DNA from: JAMXLO01 sp963818775
Lineage (GTDB): Bacteria > Pseudomonadota > Alphaproteobacteria > Acetobacterales > Acetobacteraceae
Direction of reading: 5' to 3'
Length of the DNA stretch: 64,000 nucleotides
Assembly (NCBI GenBank): GCA_963818775.1
Contig: CAWFUF010000005.1
Location: 1-64,000, forward strand
Below the pieces are notes generated by a model, which made no database searches, was not told where the DNA came from, and saw nothing but the letters and a program-made list of their open reading frames with translations. A program made the translations under genes and the position numbers. Each line of letters begins with the position of its first letter. Position 1 is the first letter of the stretch. Shown here piece after piece: positions 50,731-60,016 of this stretch.

Positions 50731-51935
50731 CGACGCGCATCAATGGTGACCGGCTGTTGGGCGATCTCTACGCGCTGCGCAAGATCGGAGAATACAAGAC
50801 CGGGGTGCATCGGCCGACCTATTCGCCGGAAGATGTGCAATCGCGCCATTGGCTGGCTGCGCGGATGACAGAGGCTGGGCTCGAGCCTGAGATTGACGGC
50901 ATAGGCAATGTCATCGGTCGTTCGCCCGATGGCGGTGCGAAACTTCTGCTCGGCAGCCATGTCGAGACGCAACCGCATGCCGGGTGGTTGGACGGTGCAC
51001 TCGGCGTGATCTATGGGCTCGAAGTCGCGCGCACACTTGGGGGTGGCATCGATGTCGCAGCATGGGCAGACGAGGAAGGGCATTTCGGATCGTTCATCGG
51101 CAGCCGTTCGTTCTGCGGGCTGCTGTCGGAGGCGGAGATCGATGCATGCCATGATCGCGAAGGCACGACGCTGCGCGATGCGCTGGCACACGCCGGGTTC
51201 GCGGGCCGACCACGCGCCGAGGTTGATCCGGCACGCTATCGCGGCTACCTCGAGGCGCATATCGAGCAGGGCGCGGAACTTGAGGACACCGGCAAGCGCA
51301 TCGGCATCGTCACCGCCATTGTCGGCAGCCACCGATTCCGCATTCTGTTCGACGGTGTGCAGAACCACGCCGGCACGACCCGCATGGCGGTTCGCAAGGA
51401 TGCCGGCGTGGCGTTGGTGAAGCTCGCGTCTGCGATCTATCAGCGATTTCCCGAGATAGCCGGTCCGCGCACGGTGTGGACGACGGGACGCATCCTGCTC
51501 GATCCGGGTGCGCCAAGTATTGTGCCGGGTCATGCCGAGATGCTGTTCCAGTTCCGCGACACCGAACCGACCGTGTTGGCAAGGCTGGATGAGGAACTGG
51601 AGGCGCTGGTGGCCGATGCGACGCGCGGCGCGTGTAGGGTGACCATCGCCGAACGCGGGAGTTCGGTGCCGAAGGTGATGGACATTGGTTTCCAGGACGC
51701 GCTGGAACACGCGGCGGAGCGACACGCACTGGGGCTGCACGTGCGGATGCCGAGTGGTGCCGGGCATGATGCGCAAGTGCTGGCGGAACGGATGAAGTCG
51801 GCGATGCTGTTCGTGCCCTCGATCGGCGGGATCAGCCACCATTATGCTGAGGATACCAAGGACGAGGATATCGTGCTCGGCTGTCAGGTGCTCGCTGAGG
51901 CAACGGCGGAGATCCTGGCGGCGGGTAACGGATAG
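50727..51935 (+). CDS. M20 Zn-dependent amidohydrolase (hydantoinase/carbamoylase family)
   Basis: 402 aa. Zinc-ligand segments LLLGSHVETQPHAGWLDGALG, WADEEGHFGSFIGSRSFCG and HIEQGAELED; dimerisation-domain Asn/His near FDGVQNHAGTTRM. Family members split N-carbamoyl amino acids, allantoate or ureidoglycolate. Coupled to the substrate receptor by an ATGA overlap; no hydantoinase gene is near. Substrate not determined. Confidence 0.9.
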   Translation: MTTRINGDRLLGDLYALRKIGEYKTGVHRPTYSPEDVQSRHWLAARMTEAGLEPEIDGIGNVIGRSPDGGAKLLLGSHVETQPHAGWLDGALGVIYGLEVARTLGGGIDVAAWADEEGHFGSFIGSRSFCGLLSEAEIDACHDREGTTLRDALAHAGFAGRPRAEVDPARYRGYLEAHIEQGAELEDTGKRIGIVTAIVGSHRFRILFDGVQNHAGTTRMAVRKDAGVALVKLASAIYQRFPEIAGPRTVWTTGRILLDPGAPSIVPGHAEMLFQFRDTEPTVLARLDEELEALVADATRGACRVTIAERGSSVPKVMDIGFQDALEHAAERHALGLHVRMPSGAGHDAQVLAERMKSAMLFVPSIGGISHHYAEDTKDEDIVLGCQVLAEATAEILAAGNG

Positions 51936-51953
51936 AGCCGCGAAATCCACCAG

Positions 51954-52160
51954 TCAGTGCCGGTTGATTGGCACCCAGTCTTTGCCACGCTTGCGGTACT
52001 GCCGCTTCACCGCCGCCCACGCGACACGGAATGCCCGCTCCTCGTCGCCTCCGTATTCATCCCAGGCGTGGTTGAACGCCTCACGAAAAATGTCCTGCGC
52101 ATGCGGCGGCAAGTGGTTGCCCACGGCGGGCGGCAGTTCATCGTTGGACGCATAGGGCAT
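51954..52160 (-). CDS. ChaB family protein
   Basis: 68 aa from ATG 52160. Typical ChaB: PYASNDELPPAVGNHLPPHAQDIFREAFNHAWDEY, then AWAAVKRQYRKRGKDWV. A small helical protein linked to cation stress or Ca/H exchange regulation; the biochemical role is unclear. The longer frame toward 52670 is antisense to the SDR gene and not supported. Confidence 0.9.
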   Translation of the reverse strand: MPYASNDELPPAVGNHLPPHAQDIFREAFNHAWDEYGGDEERAFRVAWAAVKRQYRKRGKDWVPINRH

Positions 52161-52314
52161 GGCAGATAAAGACTTGGTACTCACTGCGGGGAACACAAAG
52201 CACACGAAGGTGAGCCCTCGCGCCCATCGTAATTGTGCGCCGCGGGAGGTGGTCATAGCGTGCACTTGGCAGGGTCGGCGCCATCGCGCCCACCGTTGAG
52301 CCAGGGGAACAAAA

Positions 52315-53310
52315 ATGAAAGACTTCGCTGACAGGATTGCGGTAGTCACCGGCGGCGGCACGGGGATGGGCCGCGAGCTCGTGCGGCAGTTGGTCGCCCA
52401 GGGCTGCAACGTTGCCATGTGCGACCTTTCGGCCCGAACGATGGCGGAGACCAAGCGGCTTTGCGAATTGGAGAGACTGCCACAGGGCTTGCGCATCACC
52501 GCGCACGTCGCCGACGTCTCCGATGAGAGCGAGGTGCAGCGCTTTCGCGATGAGGTTGCTGAGCACCAAACCACTGACAAGATTAATCTGCTGTTCAACA
52601 ACGCCGGGGTCGGCGGTAGCGGAAGCATGTTTTCGAACAGCCGCGAGGACTGGGAGAGGACTTTCAACATCTGCTGGGGCGGCGTCTACCGCTGCACGCG
52701 CGCTTTCCTCCCCATGCTGCAGAAAGCGGACGAGGGTCACATCGTCAATACAAGCAGTGTCAATGGCTTCTGGGCGTCGGTCGGCCCGCGCATTTCGCAC
52801 ACCTCATATTGTGCAGCGAAATTCGCGGTGAAGGGGTTCACCGAAGCGCTGATCACCGATCTGCAGGTGCACGCGCCGCACATCAGGTGCTCAGTGGTCA
52901 TGCCGGGGCATATCGGCACCTCGATCATGGCCAATTCCCGCAAGATCCACAGCGGCAACGAGTCAGAAACATTGAGCGCGACAGAGATTGTGCAGGCGCG
53001 CGAACGCGCGAGCGCAGCAGGTATCGACGTTGCGTCCATGTCGGATCTGGACATCCAGAACATGGTGATCGAACGGGCCCGTCGCTTCATCGAGGAAGCA
53101 CCGACCACCGCCGCCGAGGCAGCGACCATCATTCTTGACGGTGTCAAAGCCGACCGATGGCGTATTCTCGTGGGCAAGGATGCTGTTCGGCTGGACGAAC
53201 TCGTCCGTCAGTCACCTGAGCGCGCCTACGACCTTGACTTCTTCGAGACCCTCGCGGCGGAGATTGGCTGGCGTTTGGGGCAATCGCCGGCGCGTGGGGC
53301 GAAGTCGTAG
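52315..53310 (+). CDS. Short-chain dehydrogenase/reductase (331 aa)
   Basis: Rossmann motif VVTGGGTGMGRELVRQL, NNAG in LLFNNAGVGGSG, catalytic Ser in NTSSVNG and YCAAK. The C-terminal 90 residues extend beyond the usual SDR length and hold an acidic helical tail (SATEIVQARERASAAGIDVAS; ARRFIEEAPTTAAEAAT). Oxidises or reduces an unknown alcohol. Start at ATG 52315 without a strong ribosome site. Confidence 0.9.
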   Translation: MKDFADRIAVVTGGGTGMGRELVRQLVAQGCNVAMCDLSARTMAETKRLCELERLPQGLRITAHVADVSDESEVQRFRDEVAEHQTTDKINLLFNNAGVGGSGSMFSNSREDWERTFNICWGGVYRCTRAFLPMLQKADEGHIVNTSSVNGFWASVGPRISHTSYCAAKFAVKGFTEALITDLQVHAPHIRCSVVMPGHIGTSIMANSRKIHSGNESETLSATEIVQARERASAAGIDVASMSDLDIQNMVIERARRFIEEAPTTAAEAATIILDGVKADRWRILVGKDAVRLDELVRQSPERAYDLDFFETLAAEIGWRLGQSPARGAKS

Positions 53311-53358
53311 CGGGCAGGGGCATTGCTGTCCCTGGCCCGCTTGAACAGCACTTTCGCG

Positions 53359-54471
53359 TCAGTCGATTGCCGCATGCACCAGGTTGGCTACACGGTCCAG
53401 GCGTGCCGAATGCCAGGGGTCGGGCACCATGTAGTTGGTGAGATAGGTGAAGGAGACGCCGCTCTCCGGATCCGCCCACGAGTAGGACGTGCCGGCCCCG
53501 CCGTGGCCGAACGTGGTCGGTGCGCCGATCGTGCCAAGCCCACGGATGCGGTCGCTCTCGCCACGCACGTGGGGGCCGAGGCCACGGTGCATCGGGATGC
53601 CGTTCATCTGATCGTCACCGCGCTCGCCGGTATGGTTGCGCGACACGTAGGCAACCAACCGCGGCGAGAACAGCCGGATATTGCCCAGCCGTCCCTTGCC
53701 AAGCAGCATTTGATAGAATGCCGCCATGCCGCGTGCGGTGGCGAAACCGCCGCCACTCGGCAGACCCGCGGCACGAAACTCGGCAGAGTTGTCGCGGGGC
53801 TCCGGAGCATAGGTGTCGGCGCAGCGTGACTGCGACTGTGTCGGTACGCCGACGAAGATGTCGCCGGCCAGTCCGAGCGGCGCGATGACCTTGTCGCGGA
53901 TCACGTCGCGATAGTCCTGACCGGTGACCGCCTCGATCACCATCGCCTGCACCAGATGCGCCGCCTGGCCGTGATATTGCAGCTGCGAGCCCGGGGTCCA
54001 GTCCAGCGCGAAGTCGCACACTTCGGCGCGCATCCGCGCGTGGTCCGCCCATGTGGACTTGGTCACGTTGTTCGACGGGAAGCCGCCCTGATGCGTCATC
54101 ACCTGCTGTAGCGTGATGTCGGCCTTGCCGCGCGCGGCGAACTCCGGCAGGTGATCTGCGATCTTGTCCATGAAGGACAGCTTTCCCTCTTCCACCAGCG
54201 TCCACACCGCGGAACTGGTCAGCACCTTGGTCTGGCTGAACAGGAGGAAAAGATTGTCATTGGTTGCCGGTACCTTTGAGGGATCGGTCTTCGCGTCGCC
54301 GTAGGTGCGGAACAGCGCAAGTTGGCCGTGTCGCGCCAAGGCGATCTGCGCGCCTGGATAGCGGCCTTCCTCGATGTGCTGCTTGATCAGCCGGTCGAGA
54401 TGATCGAGCGGCTTGGCGGCGAAACCGAGACTGGCGGGCTCGGTGGATGGCAGCGGATAGTCGCCTGGCAT
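53359..54471 (-). CDS. Serine hydrolase, beta-lactamase (class C/EstB-like) family
   Basis: 370 aa from ATG 54471 after GAGGAG. SxxK catalytic motif FLLFSQTKVLTSSA, the YxN equivalent in LQYHGQAAHLVQ, and HGGAGTSYSW for the KTG-like motif. No signal peptide, so a cytosolic esterase/amidase rather than resistance enzyme. Convergent with the SDR gene. Confidence 0.9.
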   Translation of the reverse strand: MPGDYPLPSTEPASLGFAAKPLDHLDRLIKQHIEEGRYPGAQIALARHGQLALFRTYGDAKTDPSKVPATNDNLFLLFSQTKVLTSSAVWTLVEEGKLSFMDKIADHLPEFAARGKADITLQQVMTHQGGFPSNNVTKSTWADHARMRAEVCDFALDWTPGSQLQYHGQAAHLVQAMVIEAVTGQDYRDVIRDKVIAPLGLAGDIFVGVPTQSQSRCADTYAPEPRDNSAEFRAAGLPSGGGFATARGMAAFYQMLLGKGRLGNIRLFSPRLVAYVSRNHTGERGDDQMNGIPMHRGLGPHVRGESDRIRGLGTIGAPTTFGHGGAGTSYSWADPESGVSFTYLTNYMVPDPWHSARLDRVANLVHAAID

Positions 54472-54579
54472 TGGTGGTTCTCCTCGCTTTTGGCCTGGCA
54501 ACGACGTTACGCCTGCCACCGCTTGCGGCCAACCGCCGGATGCGGTTCGATCCGGAAACGTCGCTAAGGGGAGGAACGC

Positions 54580-55038
54580 ATGGCCGACATCCGCACCACG
54601 CATCTGATGACTCTGACAGGGTCGGTCAGCGGCATGCAGTCGGTTGGCGCCACGCCGAGCGGCAATCGGCGCATTGGATTGGTAACGGGCGGGTCCTTCC
54701 AGGGCGAACGGCTGCGCGGCTCGGTGCTGCCCGGCGGGGCCGACTGGATTATTGTCCGGCCCGATGGTGCGACCACGCTCGACGTGCGTCTGGTACTGGA
54801 GACCGACGACAAGGCGCTGATCGGCATGACCTATCGTGGCCTGCGGCATGGACCGGCCGCGGTCATGGAGCGCCTCGACCGCGGCGAGAACGTCGATCCG
54901 GCGGACTACTACTTCCGCACGGTGATCGTGTTCGAGACCGGTGCGGCGAAGTACGATTGGTTGAACCGGATATTTGCGATCGGAACAGGCCGGCGCCCGC
55001 CTGAGGGTCCGGTGTATGAAATCTTCGAGGTGCTGTGA
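54580..55038 (+). CDS. DUF3237 protein
   Basis: 152 aa beta-barrel protein of the DUF3237 family: GSVSGMQSVGATPSGNRRIGLVTGGSFQGERLRG, then GGADWIIVRPDGATTLDVRLVLETDD and YYFRTVIVFETGAAKYDWLNRIFAIGTGRR. Unknown function. Start ATG 54580 after GGGGAGG. Its stop is one base before the ATG of the dehydrogenase. Confidence 0.9.
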   Translation: MADIRTTHLMTLTGSVSGMQSVGATPSGNRRIGLVTGGSFQGERLRGSVLPGGADWIIVRPDGATTLDVRLVLETDDKALIGMTYRGLRHGPAAVMERLDRGENVDPADYYFRTVIVFETGAAKYDWLNRIFAIGTGRRPPEGPVYEIFEVL

Positions 55039-55039
55039 G

Positions 55040-55939
55040 ATGGCGACGATCGGCTTCATCGGCCTGGGCAACATGGGTGCACCGATGGCGGCCAACCTGG
55101 TGAAGGCCGGCCATCGCGTGATGGGTTACGACATCAACGCAGGCGCCGTGCAGGCTCTGGTGTCTGCCGGTGTGCGACAGGCGAGCAGCGCGGCGGAAGC
55201 AGTCCGGGGCGCTGAGGTGGTGATCACCATGCTGCCCGCGGGCGAGCACGTGCGCGAGGTGTGGCTGCATCAGGGCGGCCTGATCGAAGCGGTGAAGGGT
55301 GCCATGCCGCTGTTGATCGACTGCTCTACCATTGATGTAGAAAGCGCGCGCACTGTGACCGAGGCGGCGCGCGTGGCGGGCTTGGAGATGCTGGATGCGC
55401 CGGTGTCAGGCGGCGTCGGCGGTGCCGCGGGAGCGACGCTCACGTTCATGGTGGGCGGCAGCGAGGCGGCATTCGCGCGCGGACTGCCGGTGCTTCAGGC
55501 GATGGGGAAGAACATTGTGCACGCCGGCGGTCCTGGCGCGGGACAGGCGGCGAAGATCTGCAACAACATGATGCTCGCCATCAACATGGTGGGCGTGTCG
55601 GAAGGGTTTTTGCTTGCGCGCAAGCTCGGTCTCGATTGGGACAGGCTGTTCCAGATCGCTTCAACGTCGTCAGGCCAGTCCTGGGCGCTTTCGACCTACT
55701 GTCCGGCGCCAGGACCGGTGCCTGCCGCGCCGTCCAATCGTGACTATGCGGCAGGCTTCATGGCGGCGCTGATGCTGAAGGACGTGAAGCTGTCGCAAGC
55801 GGCGGCGGATGCCGTCGGGTCGCCGACGCCACTCGCAGCGCATGCCATGTCGTTCTATCAGGCCGTGGTCGATGCCGGGGACGGCAGCAAGGATTTCTCC
55901 GTGGTGTTCCGTTGGCTGGCGGGACAGCCACGGCAATAG
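55040..55939 (+). CDS. 3-hydroxyisobutyrate dehydrogenase-family oxidoreductase
   Basis: 299 aa from ATG 55040. NAD-binding GFIGLGNMGAPMAANLVKAGH, then the substrate motif DAPVSGGVGGAAGATLTFMVGG and the catalytic Lys in GAGQAAKICNNM. In valine catabolism it oxidises 3-hydroxyisobutyrate; related beta-hydroxyacid substrates are possible. Third gene of a SDR-independent operon with DUF3237 and the acyl-CoA synthetase. Confidence 0.92.
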   Translation: MATIGFIGLGNMGAPMAANLVKAGHRVMGYDINAGAVQALVSAGVRQASSAAEAVRGAEVVITMLPAGEHVREVWLHQGGLIEAVKGAMPLLIDCSTIDVESARTVTEAARVAGLEMLDAPVSGGVGGAAGATLTFMVGGSEAAFARGLPVLQAMGKNIVHAGGPGAGQAAKICNNMMLAINMVGVSEGFLLARKLGLDWDRLFQIASTSSGQSWALSTYCPAPGPVPAAPSNRDYAAGFMAALMLKDVKLSQAAADAVGSPTPLAAHAMSFYQAVVDAGDGSKDFSVVFRWLAGQPRQ

Positions 55940-55949
55940 GGAGGCAACG

Positions 55950-57635
55950 ATGGGGGCGGAAGCATTCAAGGCGGCGCGCGACTTCCTGTTTGCGCACCGC
56001 ACCGACTACCGTGCAGCGCATGCAGGATTCCGTTGGCCGCGACTGGACAATTTCAACTATGCGCTCGACTGGTTCGATGCCGAGCTGGCGCATGGCGACA
56101 ATGCCGATCGCCCCGCGTTGAAGATCGTCGGTGAAGGCGCCGCCATCGCGACCTTCGCTGAACTTTCCGAACGGTCCAACCGCGTCGCGAACGGATTGCG
56201 CGCCCTCGGCATCAGGCGCGGCGAGCGCATTCTGCTCATGCTCGGCAATGTCGTGCCGCTGTGGGAAGTGATGTTGGCGGCGATGAAGCTGGGTGCAGTG
56301 GTGATCCCCGCCTCCACGCTGCTGACGCAGACCGACCTCAAGGACCGCTTCGAACGCGGCCGCGTCCGCCACCTGATTGCCGACGCGGCGGATACGCCGA
56401 AGTTCGCTGACCTCGATCCAACGGTGACACGCATCGCACTTGGCGACGCTCCCGCCGGCTGGTACAGCTATGCTGACCTTCAGCGCGGCGATGCCAACTT
56501 CACGCCTGAAGGCATGACACGCGCCACCGATCCTATGCTGCTGTATTTCACCTCCGGGACCACCTCGCGGCCGAAGCTCGTGGAACATAGCCACCAGAGC
56601 TATCCGGTCGGGCATCTGATCACGATGTACTGGATCGGCCTGCAACCGGGCGACATGCACCTGAACATCTCGTCACCAGGCTGGGCGAAGCACGCCTATA
56701 GTTGCTTCTTTGCGCCGTGGAACGCCGGGGCCACGGTGTTCATCGCCAACCAGCCGCGTTTCAACGCGCGCGGCATGCTGGACGCCATCACGGAGAACAA
56801 GGTTACCACGATCTGCGCGCCGCCGACCGTGTGGCGCATGTTCGTGCAGGAGAACATGGCGTCCTGGAAGACCTCGCTGCGGGAGGTGTGTTCGGCCGGC
56901 GAACCGCTGAACGCTGAGATCATCGAGCACGTGCTGAAGGTGTGGAACCTCACGGTGCGTGAAGGCTACGGGCAGACCGAGACCACTCTGCAGATCGGCT
57001 GCTTTCCTGGCGAGCGCGTGGAACCCGGCTCGATGGGACAGGAGTCGCCCGGCTACCGCATCCGGCTGCTCGACGCCGATGACAAGGACGTGGAGGAGGG
57101 CGAGGTATGCATCGACCTCAGTCCGCCTCCGGTCGGCCTTATGCGTGGCTACCGGAATGATGATGGTTCGTTCGCACCACTTGGCACGATCGCCTATCGC
57201 ACCGGCGACGTCGCGGCGCGGAGCACGGACGGCTACCACACCTATATTGGCCGGGCCGATGACGTGTTCAAAGCCTCGGACTATCGCATCAGCCCGTTCG
57301 AACTGGAGAGCGCGCTGATCGAGCATCCGGCGGTGGTCGAAGCCGCGGTGGTACCGGCGCCCGACGCGATCCGGCTCGCGGTGCCAAAGGCTTACGTCAC
57401 TCTGACCGCAAGCAGCACCCCCGACCGCGCGACCGCCCTCTCCATTTTCCAGCACCTGCGCGAGACTCTGGCGCCATTCAAGCGCGTGCGCCGGCTGGAG
57501 TTTATGGAACTGCCGAAAAACACCGCCGGCAAGATCCGGCGCGTGGTACTGCGCCAGCAGGAGGAGGTGCGCGCAAAGCAGGGTCAGCGCGGGGTCGGGG
57601 AGTTTCGTGAGGAGGATTTTCCAGAGCTAAGATAA
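55950..57635 (+). CDS. AMP-dependent acyl-CoA synthetase, medium-chain type
   Basis: 561 aa from ATG 55950 with GGGAGG upstream. P-loop-like YFTSGTTSRPKLVEHSHQSYPVGHL, the aromatic-rich ISSPGWAKHAYSCFFAPWNAGA, motif YGQTETTLQIG, and C-terminal FMELPKNTAGKIRRVVLRQQE with the catalytic lysine. The WYxG-like ISSPGWAKH segment is typical of acetyl/benzoyl-like synthetases. Eleven bases after the dehydrogenase, so in the same operon; it likely charges the product or substrate of that pathway. Confidence 0.92.
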   Translation: MGAEAFKAARDFLFAHRTDYRAAHAGFRWPRLDNFNYALDWFDAELAHGDNADRPALKIVGEGAAIATFAELSERSNRVANGLRALGIRRGERILLMLGNVVPLWEVMLAAMKLGAVVIPASTLLTQTDLKDRFERGRVRHLIADAADTPKFADLDPTVTRIALGDAPAGWYSYADLQRGDANFTPEGMTRATDPMLLYFTSGTTSRPKLVEHSHQSYPVGHLITMYWIGLQPGDMHLNISSPGWAKHAYSCFFAPWNAGATVFIANQPRFNARGMLDAITENKVTTICAPPTVWRMFVQENMASWKTSLREVCSAGEPLNAEIIEHVLKVWNLTVREGYGQTETTLQIGCFPGERVEPGSMGQESPGYRIRLLDADDKDVEEGEVCIDLSPPPVGLMRGYRNDDGSFAPLGTIAYRTGDVAARSTDGYHTYIGRADDVFKASDYRISPFELESALIEHPAVVEAAVVPAPDAIRLAVPKAYVTLTASSTPDRATALSIFQHLRETLAPFKRVRRLEFMELPKNTAGKIRRVVLRQQEEVRAKQGQRGVGEFREEDFPELR

Positions 57636-57770
57636 TCGGCTCTGCTGCCGTGATCGAACGCCGCCCAGCAAGCGGCAAATCGAGCAGTTGGAGCCGAGAG
57701 CCTTCGTGGGAAGTTCGGCGTCCACGCTGAATTCGACCGCGCCCCAGTGGCAACCTCCGTCAAACGACAT
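57627..57770 (-). pseudogene. Truncated GFA (glutathione-dependent formaldehyde-activating)-family remnant
   Basis: The 47-residue frame SFDGGCHWGAVEFSVDAE, then LPTKALGSNCSICRLLGG, matches the N-terminus of GFA/CENP-V proteins. The zinc motifs are damaged: CHCG reads CHWG and CNCSIC reads SNCSIC. About two thirds of the protein is missing. Confidence 0.7.
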
Positions 57771-57874
57771 CTTTGCTCCTTTCGGCAGATGGGGCGTGCT
57801 CCTGCGGGCCGCAGTTATACGCGCGCCCCTCCGCTTCAAGGGATTGTTAACTCCTTCCGCCTACGCCTGCGTGC

Positions 57875-60016
57875 ATGAGCACGCAAACGGCTTTTCCTCC
57901 CTGGCTCGCCAGACAGGCGCGTCGGTCGGTCCTGCTGGTATGGTGGACCCTCACGCTGCAACTGCCGAAGCGTTTCACCCTTTGGCGGCGTGCAAGACAG
58001 CTCCGTCGGTTGCCACCGATCACGCTGGACCTCCAGCCAATGCTGATACGCGGGCGCGATCCGAAACTGATCCGGATACCACAGAGCGCCGATCCGACTG
58101 TTTCTGTCGTCATTACGAGCTACGGCAAGGTCGAGTACACGCTCTGCTGTCTCGCATCGATCGCGGCCCATCCGCCGAAGGCAGCGATAGAAGTCATCGT
58201 GGTGGACGATGCCACGCCAGACGGCTCGACCGCCTGCCTTGCGGCGGTGCAGGGCATTCGCCTCATCGTCAATCCGGCCAACCTCGGCTATCTGCGCTCC
58301 TGCAACACGGCTGCGCGTGTCGCCAATGGCAGGTTCCTGCTGCTGCTCAACAACGACACGCAGGTGATGCCGGACTGGCTCGATCAGCTTCTGGTGCCGT
58401 TCGAATCACGCGACGACGTCGGCGCGGTCGGCTCCAAGCTTCTGTATCCTGACGGCAGGCTGCAGGAGGCAGGGTGCATCGTCTGGGATGACGGCTCCGG
58501 CTGGAATTTCGGACGGCTCGATAGTCCGGACAGGCCAGTCTATAACTACCTCCGCGAGGTTGATTACTGTTCCGCCGCCTCGCTGCTTGTGCCGCGTGAA
58601 CTGTTCATTGAAATGGGTGGCTTCGACGAACGCTACGCGCCGGCTTATTTTGAGGACAGCGATCTTGCCTTCCGGTTGCGCGAGCGCGGCTACAAGGTGA
58701 TATACCAGCCACGTTCACAGGTTGTACATGTCGAGGGCGTCAGTCACGGGCGCAGCCTGAGCGGCGGCCTGAAATCCTGCCAGGTCCGCAATCAGCAGAC
58801 CTTTCAGGCCCGGTGGGTCTCCGTGCTGTCGAACCAGCATCTGCCGAGCGGTGAGCATGTCATGCGGGCACGCGATCGCGCGAGGAAGCGTGACGTCATT
58901 CTGGTGATCGACCATTATGTGCCGGAGCCCGATCGCGACGCTGGCTCGTGCTCGGTACTATGTATTATCCGCGGCCTGCTGCAGATAGGCATGGTGGTCA
59001 AGTTCTGGCCGCAGAACCTGCATTATACTCTCGGCTACACGGATGCCTTGCAGGACATGGGTGTCGAGGTTGCCTATGGCGGCGACGCAGACACTTTCCG
59101 GCAGTGGCTTTCCGACAATGGTGGTGACCTCGACTACGTTTTGCTGTGCCGTCCGCATGTGGCCGCTGCGGTCCTTCCTGAACTGAGGCGACGGATCGGC
59201 ATCGGCCTGCTGTACTACGGTATCGACCAGCACTTCAGTCGAATGCGCCAGGAGGCGAAGCAACTTGGCGACAATTGTATCGCGCGACAGGCGGCCGGCA
59301 TGGAGTTGCTGGAGCGATCCATCTGGCGCGAGGTCGATGTGGTGCTGTATCCATCGGACGAGGAGTGCGCGATTGTGGCGGCCGCCGAGCCCGGGGTCGC
59401 CGTGCGCACATTGCTGCCGTACAGCTTTGCCGATTTCGCCTCACCGCGGGCACCCGCCGCCGAGCCGGTCATCCTGTTCGTCGGCGGCTTTGCGCATCTA
59501 CCCAACAAACATGGCGTATTCTGGTTCATTGATCAGGTGCTGCCGTTGATCAGGGCTCGCGTAACGGCTGCGCGGTTCGTCATCGTGGGATCCAACCCGC
59601 CACCAGACGTTCTGGCGCTGGCCAGCGATGCAATCAGCGTGCGTGCCAATGTCAGCGATGCTGAACTGCGCGAGCTGTATCGGACTGCACGAGTCGCCGC
59701 CGTGCCGCTGCGCTACGGTGCCGGCGTGAAGCTGAAGGTGGTGGAGGCGTTGCGGGAGGGGCTGCCGCTGGTTACCACCTGGATCGGCGCGCAGGGTGTG
59801 CCAGGCCTGGAGTCAGTCGCCGCGGTCCACGACGAGCCGCAGTCGTTTGCTGATGCAGTCTGTCGGCTGCTGACGGATGGCATCGTGTGGGCCGAGCAGT
59901 CGACGGCGCAGGTGGAGTACGCCGCGGCACACTATTCCGAGCTGGCGTTCCGCAATAGTCTCGTTCCTGCCCTGGCTCAGTCCGCCAGCCGCTGTGCGGC
60001 GCGGCTGGTCTCGTAG
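57875..60016 (+). CDS. Two-domain glycosyltransferase (GT2 plus GT4-like)
   Basis: 713 aa. After a short N-terminal hydrophobic or amphipathic segment, residues 70-330 form a GT2 domain (VSVVITSYGKVEYTLCCLASIAAHP, EVIVVDDATPDGS, NPANLGYLRSCNTAAR, NNDTQVMPDWLDQLL, the FDERYAPAYFEDSDLAFRLRERGY acceptor/catalytic motif), and residues 350-700 a GT-B domain (VIDHYVPEPDRDAGSC, PNKHGVFWFIDQVLPLI, LRYGAGVKLKVVEALREGLPLVTT). One chain thus adds two sugars, typical of surface polysaccharide assembly. No other polysaccharide genes are nearby. Confidence 0.87.
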   Translation: MSTQTAFPPWLARQARRSVLLVWWTLTLQLPKRFTLWRRARQLRRLPPITLDLQPMLIRGRDPKLIRIPQSADPTVSVVITSYGKVEYTLCCLASIAAHPPKAAIEVIVVDDATPDGSTACLAAVQGIRLIVNPANLGYLRSCNTAARVANGRFLLLLNNDTQVMPDWLDQLLVPFESRDDVGAVGSKLLYPDGRLQEAGCIVWDDGSGWNFGRLDSPDRPVYNYLREVDYCSAASLLVPRELFIEMGGFDERYAPAYFEDSDLAFRLRERGYKVIYQPRSQVVHVEGVSHGRSLSGGLKSCQVRNQQTFQARWVSVLSNQHLPSGEHVMRARDRARKRDVILVIDHYVPEPDRDAGSCSVLCIIRGLLQIGMVVKFWPQNLHYTLGYTDALQDMGVEVAYGGDADTFRQWLSDNGGDLDYVLLCRPHVAAAVLPELRRRIGIGLLYYGIDQHFSRMRQEAKQLGDNCIARQAAGMELLERSIWREVDVVLYPSDEECAIVAAAEPGVAVRTLLPYSFADFASPRAPAAEPVILFVGGFAHLPNKHGVFWFIDQVLPLIRARVTAARFVIVGSNPPPDVLALASDAISVRANVSDAELRELYRTARVAAVPLRYGAGVKLKVVEALREGLPLVTTWIGAQGVPGLESVAAVHDEPQSFADAVCRLLTDGIVWAEQSTAQVEYAAAHYSELAFRNSLVPALAQSASRCAARLVS

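Noticed and set aside
51954..52670. Long minus-strand frame upstream of chaB
   Set aside because: Only the last 68 codons match ChaB; the rest is antisense to the SDR gene.
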